Shown: positions 28,657 through 40,942 of the stretch, piece by piece
How positions within the stretch are numbered: position 1 is the first letter of the stretch
How the letters are laid out: the number at the start of each line of letters is the position of its first letter
NCBI RefSeq assembly: GCF_964204645.1
Contig: NC_134029.1
Location: forward strand, 13,008,850 to 13,072,849
Length of the DNA: 64,000 nucleotides
Source: Tubulanus polymorphus
Lineage: Eukaryota; Nemertea; Palaeonemertea; Tubulaniformes; Tubulanidae
Reading direction: 5' to 3'
Program-made: the position numbers and the translations under genes
The notes under the pieces: generated by a model
Database searches by the model: none
The model's input: only the letters and a program-made list of their open reading frames with translations
What the model was told of the DNA's origin: nothing

Positions 28657-29898
28657 TTAATACATAACACTATGTAATTGAGAATTTGTAATATTTAATT
28701 GCGCGTCATATATAATATAAATGTGTATTTTATAATTGAGACCTCCTTTCTTCATTTTCATAAATAATTGAATATCATCTTTTGTGTTCTGTAGCTTTTT
28801 ACCAGAGCCATGTAATAAGTTATCATCGGTTGTTCTAAAATCTAACCATAATGCAAATTTATTGCCGGTTAATAATCTATTTGATTAATATTACAATTCT
28901 CCGATGCTCTTATTTTTTCATACATAAAATGTTTTTCATTTCTACCCATTGATCCAACATTCTCATTCCTTGACAAAATATTTTATTTGCTATACCTTCA
29001 ATAGTTATTTCTACGTTTGATATTTCAGGATTATAATATTTATCAACTTTAATTGCACCATTAGAATACATTGTGTAAAAGAATATTAATATTCCTTTAA
29101 TAGATCTTCTAGAAAAGTTGATATTTTCATTAATTATTTCACCAGCTGCGTTAATAATTACAGTTTTAAATTTATCTATATAATTATATAATAATGACTA
29201 ACCTTGATTGCATTGAGTTTGAATTGTGCTAGCAATATTTTCATCAGTAACTGTGTCATATTCTAAACATATATTCGATAATTTATAACCCATATCTTTA
29301 ACAACGCCAGATAGCTCAATTTCATTCACCAGTGCAAATTTTATTTCGAATATAATATCTTCTTGTATAGCATATTTATATAAAGGCGCATTATTATTTA
29401 TCAATTCAAAGTCTAATGGAATTTTCTATTTACTACCATAAATCTTTTTTATTAAATTGTCAACGTCATTAGTTACTACTGCGTTATTAGCTTCTGATCT
29501 TAATTTATTTTGATTTTTTGATTGAATGCCCTGGAAAATCATATTATTTTTATTTTCTTTAGTTAGCCATAACTCTTTATAATGCATAAATAAATTATAA
29601 TCATCTAATGAAAAAGCAGTTTCTGGTCCAATCTTTATAGTTAATTCTTTATGTAAATATCTTCCAACATTATCTACAACATAATTATTGTTATTGCCAG
29701 TTACTTTTATATGAGCTGATAAATAAATAATATTTGGAACATAAAAAGTATTTTGATTTAATCTAGGAAATCTAACATATAAAGTTTCATTAGGATTAAT
29801 TTAGAAGGATTATGAATAATGATATGGTGAGATCTTTCTGCTTTAATTGCATAAGTTATTCTCGAATTCTTAGAAGGATTTATATAAATCCCACTCAT
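28657..29898 (-). pseudogene. Polinton-like major capsid protein (inverted copy)
   Basis: Homologue of the gene at 59018-60257. Starts MSGIYINPSKNSR with TAAATG context at 29898. Blocks in order: ETLYVRFPRLNQNTFYVPN, KIGPETAFSLDD, MIFQGIQS, KIPLDFELINNNAPLY (29380-29430), DICLEYDTV-type block, RRSIKGILIFF, YNPEISNVEITIEGIANKI, QGMRMLDQW and LWLDFRTT-LHGSG. It ends at TAA 28657-28659, the original stop. Several frameshifts and stops. This family is the double jelly-roll capsid protein of Polinton/adintovirus-like elements and forms the virion shell. Identification is by motif recognition. Confidence 0.78.
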
Positions 29899-29939
29899 TT
29901 ATTTAAGAGAAAAAATTAATTATTTATTTTCTATCATAT

Positions 29940-30440
29940 TTACTTATCCAAAAATAATTGCATTAACAACTGTTATTAAAAATAATATTATATGTTCAGC
30001 AGCCAAACTAATAATATTTCCAGCAGACTTTAAAACAAAGCTTACAATTGATGCAATAACACCAGGTAGAGCTACACCAGATTTTTTAGATAGTTCCCAT
30101 AGATAGTTTGCTAATTTTTTTAACCCATCCTTAACTTATCCTTCTATAGAATTATGACTCGGTGGTTTATCCGGTTAATTAGGAGTAGGTGTAGATTTTA
30201 ATGAATTTGATATAGCTAAACCTATTGTTGTAAATATCATAGTTACAGCTGTTAGAATTGAAAGAATTGTGATACCTTCTAACTTAAATAATGATTTTAT
30301 TCTATCGTTCAATGATACTTTAGAATTTGGTTTTATTATTAAATCTTTAATGATAACTTTTAATCTATTAATACAATAATTATATGATTTTAATAATGAT
30401 ATAATTTCTTCTTTCTGTACTTCTAAATTATCTTTTTAAA
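29940..30440 (-). pseudogene. Polinton-like gene C, C-terminal membrane part
   Basis: Matches the end of gene C in the 53-63 kb copy (58560-58990). It has a coiled-coil remnant, then a hydrophobic stretch (ILTAVTMIFTTIGLAISNS), a charged linker with PPSHNSI, a KKLANYLW helix, and a second hydrophobic region (GVIASIVSFVLKSAGNI) before the capsid start. About 1 kb of the N-terminal part present at 57557-58500 is deleted here, between genes B and C. Confidence 0.6.
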
Positions 30441-30443
30441 TCA

Positions 30444-30878
30444 TCAATTTCTTTTTCTAAACTTACATTTCTTTTTTAATAGATTTACCATAAATTTATT
30501 TTGTTCATTAGCGAACTTTATTCTTATTTTATTAAAACAATCAATTTTGATTAATTTTATTCCAAATTCAGCAGATCCACCCATTTTCAACCGAACTCTT
30601 CTAATAATTTCTTGCGTTAATGATTCTAAATTATATAATCCTGGTTTAAAAAATAGATGAAACCATTTATTTTTATTTCTATGATAAATTTGCAAAACCT
30701 CTATGATCAATAGTTTTATCCGATATATTATAAGAAGAATTACATAAAGTTATATTAACTAATTTTAAATCAACACAATTCTTAAATTTTCTATCTAATT
30801 GTACTAGTAAATTATGTGATTTAGAATTTGTAAGCTTTCTAAATCAACATATATTCTATATTCTTTTAATTCAACCAT
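30444..30878 (-). pseudogene. Polinton-like gene B (minor structural protein?)
   Basis: Start TAAATGG at 30878 (MVELKEYRIYVD). One frameshift in the middle, then KWFHLFFKPGLYNLESLTQE, RRVRLKMGGSAEFGIKL and RIKFANEQNKF up to 30444, where it is cut and fused to gene C sequence by a deletion. The better copy is at 56897-57448. The GLY-led middle and the position just before the capsid genes fit a minor capsid or penton-like protein, but this is inference. Confidence 0.55.
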
Positions 30879-30895
30879 TTATTTTACAAAATGTT

Positions 30896-31249
30896 TTATT
30901 CGGAATCTATATCATGGTGCCCTTTTTCATTCTTACCTTTATATATAAAATAGAAATCACCGGAACATAATTCTTCTATATCTTCACTAGATAATCTATG
31001 AAATCTATCTGGTAGATATGTTCTGAATTTATATTTATTACCTTTCAATCCTTGATATTCGAAATGAATTAATAATTTATCACCATATTTTTTAGTAGTT
31101 GATTCAATATCAGTAATTATATATTTCTCATGAATCGTTAATTCTGTCAACTTCTTAAATTTATAATCTACAGATTTGGCATTGGTAGTAACTTTAATTC
31201 TATCTAAGAATGATTTATTGTTCTCACTATGTACTTGTTTATTCTCCAT
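30896..31249 (-). CDS. Polinton-like gene A, 117 aa, intact
   Basis: Complete ORF with start context TAAATGG at 31249. The N-terminus (MENKQVHSENNKSFLDRIKV) is followed by a compact beta-rich region: ELTIHEKYIITDIESTTKKYGDK as a chain of short blocks, then YKFRTYLPDRFHRLS, and a Cys/Phe/Tyr segment (CSGDFYFIYKGKN). The pattern (short strands, LPxRF, tight turns) is seen in small proteins next to Polinton replication genes; an OB-fold, ssDNA-binding role is possible but unproven. The second copy, 56522-56872, has a frameshift after YKYGDKLVIH. It is the only undamaged gene of this fragment. Confidence 0.65.
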   Translation of the reverse strand: MENKQVHSENNKSFLDRIKVTTNAKSVDYKFKKLTELTIHEKYIITDIESTTKKYGDKLLIHFEYQGLKGNKYKFRTYLPDRFHRLSSEDIEELCSGDFYFIYKGKNEKGHHDIDSE

Positions 31250-31305
31250 TTACTAAACAATTTTTTATTAAAATTGACTTCATTAATATGATATTCATTT
31301 ATATA
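31250..31305 (-). promoter_or_regulatory. upstream region shared by Polinton-like genes
   Basis: On the minus strand: TCAATTTTAATAAAAAATTG followed within 12 bp by TAAATGG. The same block with ATAAATGAATAT before it lies upstream of the PolB gene at 52833-52901. Confidence 0.5.
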
Positions 31306-31630
31306 ACTTTCCGGCTACTAGAGGGTCCTATGCCATCGGTATTAGATATCCTCTAGGAAATATATCGGAAAATAGCTCAATTTCCGAAATGATGAATGAC
31401 ACATTTACAGGTTTTAACAATCTTTTGTTTAAACTGCAAACCCAACAGGACAGCAGGGGCCTGGACCCCGAGACAACCCCTTAAATCCACCCATGTCTAA
31501 TCAATAACGGTTTTAGTAGAAATGAATTGCGTTTTTTAAGTAGTTTCTTCTGGTACGGAACAATTTTACCTCGTGCAGAATATCTAACGAAAAATATTCA
31601 ATTGTGTAAAGTTTTATGGTTTGTTTCAGA
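31306..31630. other. unassigned stretch upstream of putative host exons
   Basis: No gene recognised; it ends in a pyrimidine-rich acceptor (TTTGTTTCAG) at 31630. Confidence 0.4.
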
Positions 31631-31958
31631 TCAGCAATAACTAGGGCGATATGTGGCATATATTGTATGATTGCTTGCGTGTTCGGAGTCGTGTTCCCAA
31701 TAAGCGATGCTATCACTGGCACCGATACTGTGCATTATTACTACACGGAGGTAATTGACAAACTATCTGATACTTGTAAGTAAGAAAATTGGCAAGATTT
31801 GGCTACATATTCTCACATATTTCAGATATTTCATTTGTATATGTTCAGTGTGGCAATAGCAGCACTAGGATTTATCTTTATCGATTTGTTACGCAAAATT
31901 GGTACTGATGAGTCTGTTTTTGATGCTGATTGTGTCGAGATGGTTCGTTCTGTTTCAA
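31631..31958 (+). CDS. two exons of a multi-pass membrane protein (otopetrin-like?)
   Basis: Exon 1 (31631-31750) is preceded by TTTGTTTCAG and followed by GTAATT. Exon 2 (31826-31958) is preceded by ACATATTTCAG and followed by GTAAGT. Both are open in phases that join cleanly: the first encodes a membrane segment (AICGIYCMIACVFGVVFPIS) and a TDTVHYYYTE loop, the second another (HLYMFSVAIAALGFIFIDLL) then a polar RKIGTDESVF tail. The pattern of a first helix, an ISDAIT-like turn, a short aromatic loop and a second helix resembles the N-terminal pair of otopetrin proton channels; this match is tentative. No further exons were found, so this is a gene fragment or the rest lies beyond transposons. 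Confidence 0.45.
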
Positions 31959-32071
31959 GTAAGTCATTAACCAAGTATAACACGTGCTTTATTTGGAATG
32001 AAACGAATATCAACCTTTTTCCGATCAATTAGCTTAATAAATATATGAAACGAATTCAGTTCATTCTGATC

Positions 32072-32190
32072 GGTTCCTGAGTTTCGCTGAAAAAGCTGAA
32101 ACACTGAAACGCTGAAAATAACACTGACATTTCAGGGAACTCCCGATAAACGCAGAAATTTCAGGGAATTCCCGAAAAACGCTAAAATCG
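32072..32190 (+). repeat. CGCTGAAA-rich repeat, copy 1
   Basis: GGTTCCTGAG.TTTCGCTGAAAAAG then CTGAAACACTGAAACGCTGAAA and a CAGGGAA..CCCGA block. Direct copy at 33530-33620. Confidence 0.75.
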
Positions 32191-33529
32191 TGCTAGGAAC
32201 ACGTTTTAGCTCTCGAGGAACGAGATGTATGGTAGTGTGGCGCGCTTTTATTAATTTAACTGCAGACGTATTGCGTAGCAACAATCGGCGTCTGGAGATT
32301 CCTCATTAACGGGGTTCCGTATGCTTCGCAACAACTAATCAGAGCAACTCGCACCTGCTACAGAGTTCCGTCGATAGATTGTTTAGTAACACATTTAGTA
32401 ACACAGTGGATTGACCCGATACCACAGCGGGTGACCCGCTGGTCAGACGTGCAGTAGTTCGCATGTTACAAACCGGTATCTCCACTCACATATTAACATT
32501 CCTTGTTAAAATGTATTACGTGTCGGTATCGTGTCGTGTATTTTTACCGCGATCCAAAGCACATATGCATGTATTCAAATATTTCAAAAAAACGTTTCAT
32601 GTCTTTTATCAAATTAACAGTGATATATTCCTATCTCTGTTATTTTGTTCAGCACGTCAACTTATCAGAATAAGATTGAGTTCTAAACAGATAAAATCAA
32701 GATCTTTAGTGATGTGACCAAAATGCTTCATGTTCAATCAATAAAAATTTATTGAGTACACGTGGTTTAGTTCAGTTTCAAAGCTGGATCACATCAAAAA
32801 CATGGTATAAGTAGATATATACACATACGTGCCATATGCCAACGGGAACGATAATAGTTCATGCAACTCCCAATGGAACTATCAAAGCACCGAACAAGGT
32901 ACATTAGTACATGTAAGTATTATTTTGGTTAAATCTTCGTACGCTTCCCAATGCGACGATTAAACCAGCAAGGCAGAAACCCGTTGTCGCTGCTATGCAG
33001 CCGTATTTATTTTTTCCCTTTTCCACACAGTTTTTGTTAAAAGTGTAAAGGCTTCCTTACCTTACCGCTGTTGCCAATACAAACCGTATGATATCCTTCA
33101 GCTCACTTCAATCTCCAGATACTGCATGGGAGTTTTGATAAATCAACGTTATAAAGGCAATGTCGAGCCGTAAATATCGGAAATTTGGCCCCGTTTAATT
33201 AGTAGCCATGTTGTGTTTTCTTTCCGATATTTCTCTCTTCTTTTTGAGGAAGAGCTATTGAATTATTCCCTCTCTTCTCCACAATCAATTTCAAAGTCAA
33301 TTTTTGAATTTTTGTTCAGCGGGTCCGAATCCAAGAGTTTACAAGTCCGGCGTTCGCGTGTCCGACAGGTTTACGGGCGTTTGTTTATTAAGCTAACCGC
33401 TTTAATATTTTGATTTCTTGTTATTCCCGTTATTTTATATAAGTATATTGCTGATCTGTTTATGTTACCGAAAGTGTCAATAAATAGATTTTTAATTGAT
33501 CAAGTTTTAATCAAGGTCGTTGTGTCGCG

Positions 33530-33622
33530 GTTCCTGAACTTCGCTGAAAAAGCTGAAACACTGAAACGCTGAAATAATTACGCTGAAATTTAAGGGAATT
33601 TCCGAAAAACGCTGACATCGGT
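33530..33622 (+). repeat. CGCTGAAA-rich repeat, copy 2
   Basis: Same blocks as 32072-32190 (GGTTCCTGAACTTCGCTGAA, ACACTGAAACGCTGAAATAA, TTCCGAAAAACGCTGA), with a shorter tail. Confidence 0.75.
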
Positions 33623-34130
33623 ACCGACAATACACTTTTGAAATATTTTCCGGGCCGGTGTCCGCTGCCGAGTCCTGAACCGTGGTTTAGTCTCTACCTC
33701 CGGTTACAGAGACAGGGCCACTTTTTGGACAAATTTATTCGCTTGAAATCTGGATTTTTAATGCATACAGGCAGCATAATGAGGAAAACCCATTCACGAA
33801 CCGTGCAAGCCAACTTAAACACTATGCTCAATATTCCAAGAATATGGTTTACTTCTGCAAGACGCAAAAAATCTCATTTTAACGTTTCAAATGTATAAAA
33901 CATGATTATGAGCAACTTTTCTTTCGTCAACACGTTGATGGGCGACGGACTATGGTATTCTCTGAAGGAGGTAAATTAAATTCGACAGCTAGTTATATAA
34001 ATGATGCAGCTTTTGGACAAAGGGGATCTAACTAAATTTCTTATTAAATTCACCGTGGAATGGAATGGAATGGATTGACGCTAATGGCATGCAGTAGGCC
34101 CCTACGTATGGGTCAGTAATGACAAGAAGT

Positions 34131-34781
34131 GAAAGGCTGAATCCAAGAACATGTCTATCCCTCTTTTGAGCTCAAACGTCTACTTTTACTTAGTCGCCAC
34201 TTGAGAACAATAAGCAATTAATGATATCAGCTACTTTTTCAGTAGTATACGTTTTAGAATAGTCACTTTCAAATAGTACACTCTCTTAAACGGTTGGTTT
34301 TCGAAAGTCTCTGGTTGTAAAACATGTGGTTTTTAGGGTCTACGATTTGTATCGTATACTTTTAAATAGTACACATTCTGAAACGGTTGGTTTTCGAAAG
34401 TCTCTGGTTGTAAAGCATATGGTATTAAGAGTGTACGATTGGTACCATATACTTTAAAATAGTATACTTTCTGAACGGCAAGGTTTTGAGAGTGTACATT
34501 ATAGAAAAGCTGGACTATGAGAACCATACATTTAAAAATGGAGAGTAACTATTAGTCACCTTTATCAAAACGGTTACTTATAAGAGTGACCATTATTAGT
34601 GTCTACTCTTTAATAGTAACCGATTTCTAAGAGGGTGGTTTTCAAATGTATATGTTTTGAATCTATATATTGCAGAGTGAATAAACCAGACATCTAAACA
34701 GAAACTCTGATCTATTTTTGACACTAAAGGGTTATCGCACCCCGATCTTACAGTAGTTCAAGCGTGTTTTTGCACTTCTTT
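34131..34781 (+). repeat. left terminal inverted repeat of the 18.3-kb unit
   Basis: Inverted copy of 51813-52464 with scattered mismatches. It has an internal 93-bp direct duplication: the GGTTGGTTTTCGAAAGTCTC block at 34291 and 34384. It is rich in short palindromes such as GTAACTATTAGTCACC and GTATACT/AGTATAC motifs, possible transposase binding sites. Confidence 0.85.
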
Positions 34782-36535
34782 AATATTTTTTATGTGTTCC
34801 AACGTAATGCTAAACAAAACATTAATGAAGTTGATAGACTTGACAATTGCAAAATTAATCCCTTAATCTAAAATCCATCAATTATTTTCATCTTTGATTG
34901 AAATTGAAACATCCACAGCGACTTCATGCAGAAGATAAACCAAGGCAATATCAGCCAAAGTCCATTAATATACATTAATGTGTGTTGGTAACAGCCAAAT
35001 GTTAATTCCAAATTGGTAAAACAGCTACGTCATTGCCACAACAAAATTTGATATTTTTTTAGCTGTTCAACAGTAATTTTGATCTTTCTTCAGAAAATAT
35101 TCAGTCCGGAATATTCGAAGGAAATTTTCGTGGTGTCGGACATCCCCTGGATCCGCCACAGTAAATCGTCCATGGCTAAATCACTGAATTATCATCCAGT
35201 CTAAAATGTTTAAAATAAGCTTATACCCCCTGCATTGTTAGTTGGTTTTGAACAAGTTTGTTTGTGTTCTCAATTAGTGTCCACTCAGGAATCTACCTGT
35301 TTATCTGAAACAGTATGGCAACAGGCACGCGTGTGTATGTATGTAGTGTGTGTGTGCATGACTTCTGATCTTGCTCATCCTTCAATAGTTTGTACTACGA
35401 AACTCAAAACAACACACGGGATGGGAAGATACAAGAATTCAAAGAAAGTTAGATTTCAAGCTACTGATGAAAAAATGCTCATCTAAGTCAAGGCCGACGT
35501 CCAGCATAAAAGGGCAATCATCTGTCAGACATGGCAGTATCTCTGAACACATGGTGCAGTCAAGAGCTCCAACGGTTAAAACTGTTATTTCCCTATTATC
35601 TATATCAGTTATCCGATTTGGACCCTCCTTTTTGTCAAGGATATGTGTGAACATGTAACATATTCATTACTATAGTTTAAATTTCGGTTAAGCCCTCCTT
35701 CATGCATAAGTTAGTAATGTACGTAGCGCATTCTTCATATTTATCAAATCTTTGAATGACAAGCTGGGAGGAGTTATCCAGTGAAACAGCACTTCACACA
35801 CGGCACAGTACAGTAACAGGATGCCTACAGTCATAAAACTACATGTATATAAACAAAACAGTTGCAGCCTTCAAGTAAATAATTTTGAGGGTTAAAAAAC
35901 TTTTTTACTAGTAATTGTAACACAATTTCAGTATCATCTAAGCTCACTATACAGTAATATTGTGTCAAAATTTTATCAAAATAGAACAAAAATTGGATGA
36001 ATTGAAAATACAGATTTTTTTGTTAAATCCTTTATTACTGAGGCCATTTTAATCAAAAAACACCTACAGAATCAGCATATTGTAATTAAGAAGAATGCTA
36101 TGTTTAAAATGTCATTAAAGAAATATGAAAAAAGTTTTCTTAATTCGTCATCTGTGATACTGTGTAAAGCTAGTGTCAGCCAGATGTGTTCCTGTAAACA
36201 TTATAAACAACCAAATGCGAGTTGATGGAGGGATGTGGCCTACACTGAAAATCTCAAGTGCTATACCACCGGTTTTTAGGTGCCTCGGAGTCAAAGCTGC
36301 CGCAACTACTATGCCGCGGCAAATAGTGTAGTACTTAGTGTAATATATCCAACCTGATCATTCGGACCATTATAATACTGTGATTTAGGCATCGCTACTG
36401 ATCAAACCAGTGCAAATACATCGAATCCTTGTTTTTTGCTTGGAGAAAATCGGTGCAAGATATATAAGTTGGGTAACCCACTAAACGGTAACAGGTGAAA
36501 ATCCCCCTATAACAGTATATCCAAAAATAACAGTA
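34782..36535. other. unassigned interior of the 18.3-kb unit
   Basis: No family recognised. ORFs at 35235-35486 and 35467-35658 overlap in different frames and show no domain features. Confidence 0.4.
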
Positions 36536-36735
36536 CGAATGGTAGAATAACCACACTCAATCGTGGAGAACAGATAATAAAATAAAATAAAAAATAATAA
36601 AATAAAAACCCACTAAATGCAGATTTAAAAGTTATAAAACCAAGAAATTATTCTAGTCCAGGAGTTCGAAACGTCGTGTCATTTCAATTTTTGATTGATA
36701 AATTTGTTTTACAACTTTAAATATTTTAGTCTGTA
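36536..36735. mobile_element. pair of degenerate PLE-type 3' ends, split by a transposon
   Basis: 36536-36660 resembles the reverse complement of the PLE-type tail at 23046-23140 (ATAACCACAC..TCGTGG..AATAAAAACCCACT). 36662-36735 plus 44120-44160 reads in plus orientation (GTTCGAAACGTCGTG, AAATATTTTAGTCTGTA / TATAGTGGGATTTTATCTTA) and is interrupted by the element at 36736-44119. The related sequence at 23085 shows roughly what the empty site looked like. Confidence 0.5.
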
Positions 36736-36745
36736 CCCAAGTAGC

Positions 36746-36990
36746 GCTGTGATGTCAGAATGACATCATAATTACGTCATACCTTGATGTCAGGATGGCA
36801 TCATATCATGATGTCAAATTGATATCAGAGTTGCTCATAGGAATGATGTCATATTAATGTCATATCATGATGTTATTCTGACGTCTTTCTGATCCAAAAT
36901 GATGTCAATATGACATTGATTTTGATGATCAGAAATACGTCATTTTGATGTCCCTTTTTAAATCATTTAATTGATGAAAATATGACATCA
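36746..36990. repeat. left subterminal ATGATGTCA repeats
   Basis: About a dozen half-sites of the type TGATGTCA, TGACATCA or TGACGTC in either orientation. Probable transposase binding sites, as in CACTA subterminal regions. Confidence 0.7.
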
Positions 36991-38046
36991 TTCCGACGTT
37001 CCATTTGCAACCATTGATTTATTGATTCCACTTATCCAAACAAAATCCTTAAAAGGTGTGAATCCTCAGTAATTGAGCCCACTCATTAAAAACTACTGAA
37101 AAGAATCTTATGGTGAATTAAGGTGAATCGTAGGCTTAATAGCACATTTTATTTTTTTCTACAAAAAATTAAGGCGATGGAATAAGAAATAATCCCGTCA
37201 TCAAAAAGTGAACATATTCGTGTACATGGATTCTACAGTTATAGAATTATTGCTGATTTTTCGATACTTAGCCATTTACATTTCGATACAGCTTACAGCT
37301 TTACAGTTACAGTTATTTTAAAATGAATATCTGTTTAGATTATACATACGTTACAAGGTTAAAAATTGTTGTACTAACCTCTACTCTTTTCAAAGTATCT
37401 AAAAAAATAACAAATTTTTTATTCACTTAAATCTAAACCCTGCTCTCTTGTAAGCTACGTCTTCAATTTCATAAACTGTACATAAATATATTGACTCAGT
37501 TTATACATAATATTTTATTCACAACATTATTTTTTAAAGACTTTACTACATATTTGCTCCTTCATCAGTCAAATTATGCGAGAAATTCCACATTCCGAAC
37601 AAAAATTGATTAGTCCTATTATCAGAATTACTTTGGTATATTAATCAAACTCCCAAGTTACTTATGCCCAAAAAGGAGATGACATTTATGGATTTCAATT
37701 CTACTGTTAACTCCACGTATCTTGAATCAAAGAACTCGGAAAACCGAATTAGTCGGACTAATTTACAATACTTTCAGAAGCAATACATGTACAAATATTA
37801 ATTCAACATTTATGGTTACTTGGCATTCGTCTGACAAAAAAATGGCGGTCCTGAAAGATTTGATTTAAAGCGTAGTCTACTAACCTGACGTTAATTAGAT
37901 ATGAAAATGACAAATGTTCTACGGGTTAAATCGAAGAAACATCCTCATTGGTCCGATCAAATGATCATTATAACTGGTTGAAATTCATAGAATACAACTG
38001 TAGATAAAAGAAAACGTTTCAACTACATACACATCGAGAATACTAG

Positions 38047-38420
38047 CTTAGTTTTCAAGAAAACGTCAACATTTAAAACAGATCCTGAAACCTCAAGCAG
38101 AATTAAACCAAAAAGTAGTCTCTTTTGAAATTTGCTAGCTAGTTTTCAAGAAAACGTCGACATTCAAAACGGATTTTGAAACGGATTTAAGCAGAATTAA
38201 ACAAAAATGTAGTCTCTTTTGAAATTTGCTAGCTAGTTTTCAAGAAAACGTCGACATTCAAAACAGATTTTGAAACGGATTTAAGCAGAATTAAACAAAA
38301 ATGTAGTCTCTTTTGAAATTTGCTAGCTAGTTTTCAAGCGAAACGTCAACATTTAAAACAGATCTTGTAACAGTTTTAAATAGAATTAAACAAAAATGTA
38401 GTCTCTTTTGAAATTGTTGT
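38047..38420. repeat. ~95-bp tandem repeat, four copies
   Basis: Each unit contains CTAGTTTTCAAGAAAACGTC, CATT.AAAAC.GAT, GCAGAATTAAAC and TGTAGTCTCTTTTGAAATT. The first and last copies are more diverged. Located between the DUF4806 gene stop and the left subterminal repeats. Confidence 0.85.
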
Positions 38421-38805
38421 TAGAGAGTTTAAAAAATCATAAACTCATAAAGGCAAAACACCACATAAGATTTCATTTTTAAATAAGTATATAGGTTGAT
38501 TAATAACAGATGTTTTCTGGAACATTTTTTCCCTTGTCAGATTAGAATGCGGCTGAATTCATACTAATACATGTATTCAGATTATGTACATGACTATTGA
38601 TTACCTCAAGTTGAGTTTATTTATAAAATTACCGAATAGAATTTGATTTAAACACTGAGTTAGAATTATCTAAAGACGTTAAGCATGAACTATGAGCCGT
38701 GTTAATGTTCCAGAAATGTTTCGTGATGAATAAATTTATGAAATTTAATCATTTGAAAATGAGCTCTTTCGTGGTGTTTTCTCTCTTATATGTAACATAC
38801 TAAAT

Positions 38806-40313
38806 CTAATTATTGATGTCGATCTCCTGCAGTGCGTTGTTTCTTTTGGCGCTCGCCTTTACGCGGTCTGGGGCGTATCTCAGCCAGTCCTTCATTGTGC
38901 GCTCGATATCGATCCTGGTGTGCTGGTTTCCACCGCGCTGTACTGTATCTGAATCGAAAGAAATTTTGTTCATACATCTGTTCAATAAAATATATGAATA
39001 AAAGAATCGGGAAAAACAGAACTACATACCTATAATGACCTTGGAAAGCCTTGTCGAGTTAAAGGCTGTTTTCGGAGCTTTCCCCAGCCAGTTGAATTCT
39101 GCTGCTAGTTTGTTGGAAAGCAGGGTCTTCATAATTGACTTTGTGGAATCTTTAGTCGTTTGCGCAGAATACAAACTAAGGTACCCTATCTAGAACATAA
39201 AAAGATTGGTTTACACATAGGTTTATTTCTTCATTTCTAAGCAGCTCCAACGTTAATACAGAACCTTGAATTTTATGATAATAATCACTTACCAGCCCTT
39301 CTCTGATAACCTGGTCGCCAAGTCTCCCCTCAAGCCTATCGAATTGCGTTTTCTCATCAAGAGGTAGATCTATGTCGTCCGGTAATTTGGCTACTTCCGT
39401 TCGGTCCTGTTTTGTCAGCCTAGCGAGTGCCTTACTTTGGCGCTTTTGTTCTGATTTTACTTCGACCAAAAGCTCCAAAATTTTATCAAGTTTCCTTTCT
39501 AAAATATAGAAATAAGTATTTGTAAAAATGTAATGGATTTGATCGGAGTTCGATCAGTCAAATGAGAAATTATCTGCATACTTACCAACTGATACAGAAC
39601 TTGTACTGGTATCAACGACAGTTCCACAAAGATTTAATGAAGTAGGGGGTGATGGAAGGCGTGGTAAAGAGGGGCGATTTCTAGGTGTTGAGGTTGATGG
39701 CTCAACACGCGGTGAATCAACTCTAGGTGACACGACTGGGGATTCATCACCGGCACTGGATTCTGAGTCCGAAAAAACTCTAGGATTAGGTCTGAAATGA
39801 ATATTAAGTAAATTACCCTCTATAATGAGAAAAATAATATGTGAACTATCATATAAATGTTAGATTAGTAGAATTTGATTCACATCATTTTGAAAAATTG
39901 AAAATACCTTCTGCTGCGCTTTTTTGGGGGAGCATCAATGTCTGTGCTGTAGACATCCGATTGATTTTCGGCTTTTAGCACCATTTTCCTGGCCTTTCCA
40001 TAGTCACCTGCAAACCAAAAACAATACAATACATTGAAGAAATTACTCTAGCATCAGAGTAAATACGTCACTAAACATTTCACTAATCCCTAATCTTGCT
40101 TTACTCACCAGTCACGCCCAGCACTCTTACATTAAACACATTCCAGGATCTAATATTCGCAAAATCGCAGTCTTTCACCATTTGAGACACCGATTTATTG
40201 GTACCAGAAGGTGGCCAAAAGCACTTGGTTTTTCCATCAAATACCCATTTGGTGGGGACGATATCAACTGTTGCCTCCGACGTAAATTCAACAACGCTGT
40301 ATTTATTCTCCAT
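38806..40313 (-). CDS. DUF4806 protein, six-exon gene
   Basis: Exons on minus: 40313-40109, 40007-39909, 39791-39586, 39498-39293, 39189-39030 and 38948-38806. Each junction has GT-AG signals (for example GTGAGT, GTATTT, GTAAGT, GTAAGT, GTATGT). The product starts MENKYSVVEFTSEATVD with an N-terminal WPP-containing domain (TKWVFDGKTKCFWPPSG), then a PPKKRSRR nuclear-localisation-like run, a Ser/Pro-rich linker, a coiled coil (LDKILELLVEVKSEQK), and a C-terminal DUF4806 domain (LPLDEKTQFDRLEGRL, KLAAEFNWLGKAPKTAF, MKDWLRYAPDRV). Total about 340 codons. In animals this protein often travels with Tnp2-like transposases, probably as an accessory DNA-binding factor; the role is inference. No break was seen in the exons. 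Confidence 0.8.
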
Positions 40314-40942
40314 TTTCTGATAATCTGAACAAAACCTGATCAATTATTTCATTATGGGTTAGGTGGAATATACAAAATCAAACATCTCACTGAAAAAAAT
40401 GTTACATCTTTTTCATGTATAGAAGTTCTGTGTAAATATAGAAATGAAATGAACAGTGGTTGTGGAAAATCTAATAATACTCATTTTGCCATACAATCAA
40501 TGAGGACTAGCAGACACTACTACACTGTGCCAATATTTTCATAAAAAAGCCTGGATTACCAGTAGACTACGCTGGTCATTTCTCTCAGTTTCAATGTAAT
40601 TAACTCTATCTTATCCCTTTCCAAGTAAGATATGGAAAAAAGAATAAATCAAAAGCTGTCCGGTCCAAAGGAATGGAAATTAAATATAACTAAGTGGAAT
40701 CTGAACAAATTTTAACGTAAAAAGTACTACTGTCTAATGACGCCATATAGCTGGACATGCTGAGTCCTATTGTTACAAAGAATTTGATGATACCTTTTTT
40801 AGATTATTCATTCTACGTAAGTTACTAAAATGATCGTATTAAATCAAAGAATCTTTTCAACGTTCAGCGATAGTAAATGGTTTATTGACTTGACTGGCAG
40901 CAAAATTTATCATTTTCAAAAACCATGGAGCTTTACATAAAA

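Larger units (their letters stand above)
31959..34126. other. non-coding stretch with CGCTGAAA repeats
   Basis: No supportable gene; ORFs of 60-90 codons look random. Two copies of a GCTGAAA-rich repeat are listed separately; a short GGAAT tandem run lies near 34060. Confidence 0.45.

Noticed and set aside
33638-33898. 86-codon plus ORF
   Set aside because: Composition and lack of motif suggest chance; a repeat overlaps its upstream region.
35235-35658. Overlapping ORFs in three frames
   Set aside because: Mutually exclusive frames, no conserved pattern; could not choose one.
38047-38420. CRISPR array
   Set aside because: Tandem units of about 95 bp without spacers, in a eukaryotic transposon.
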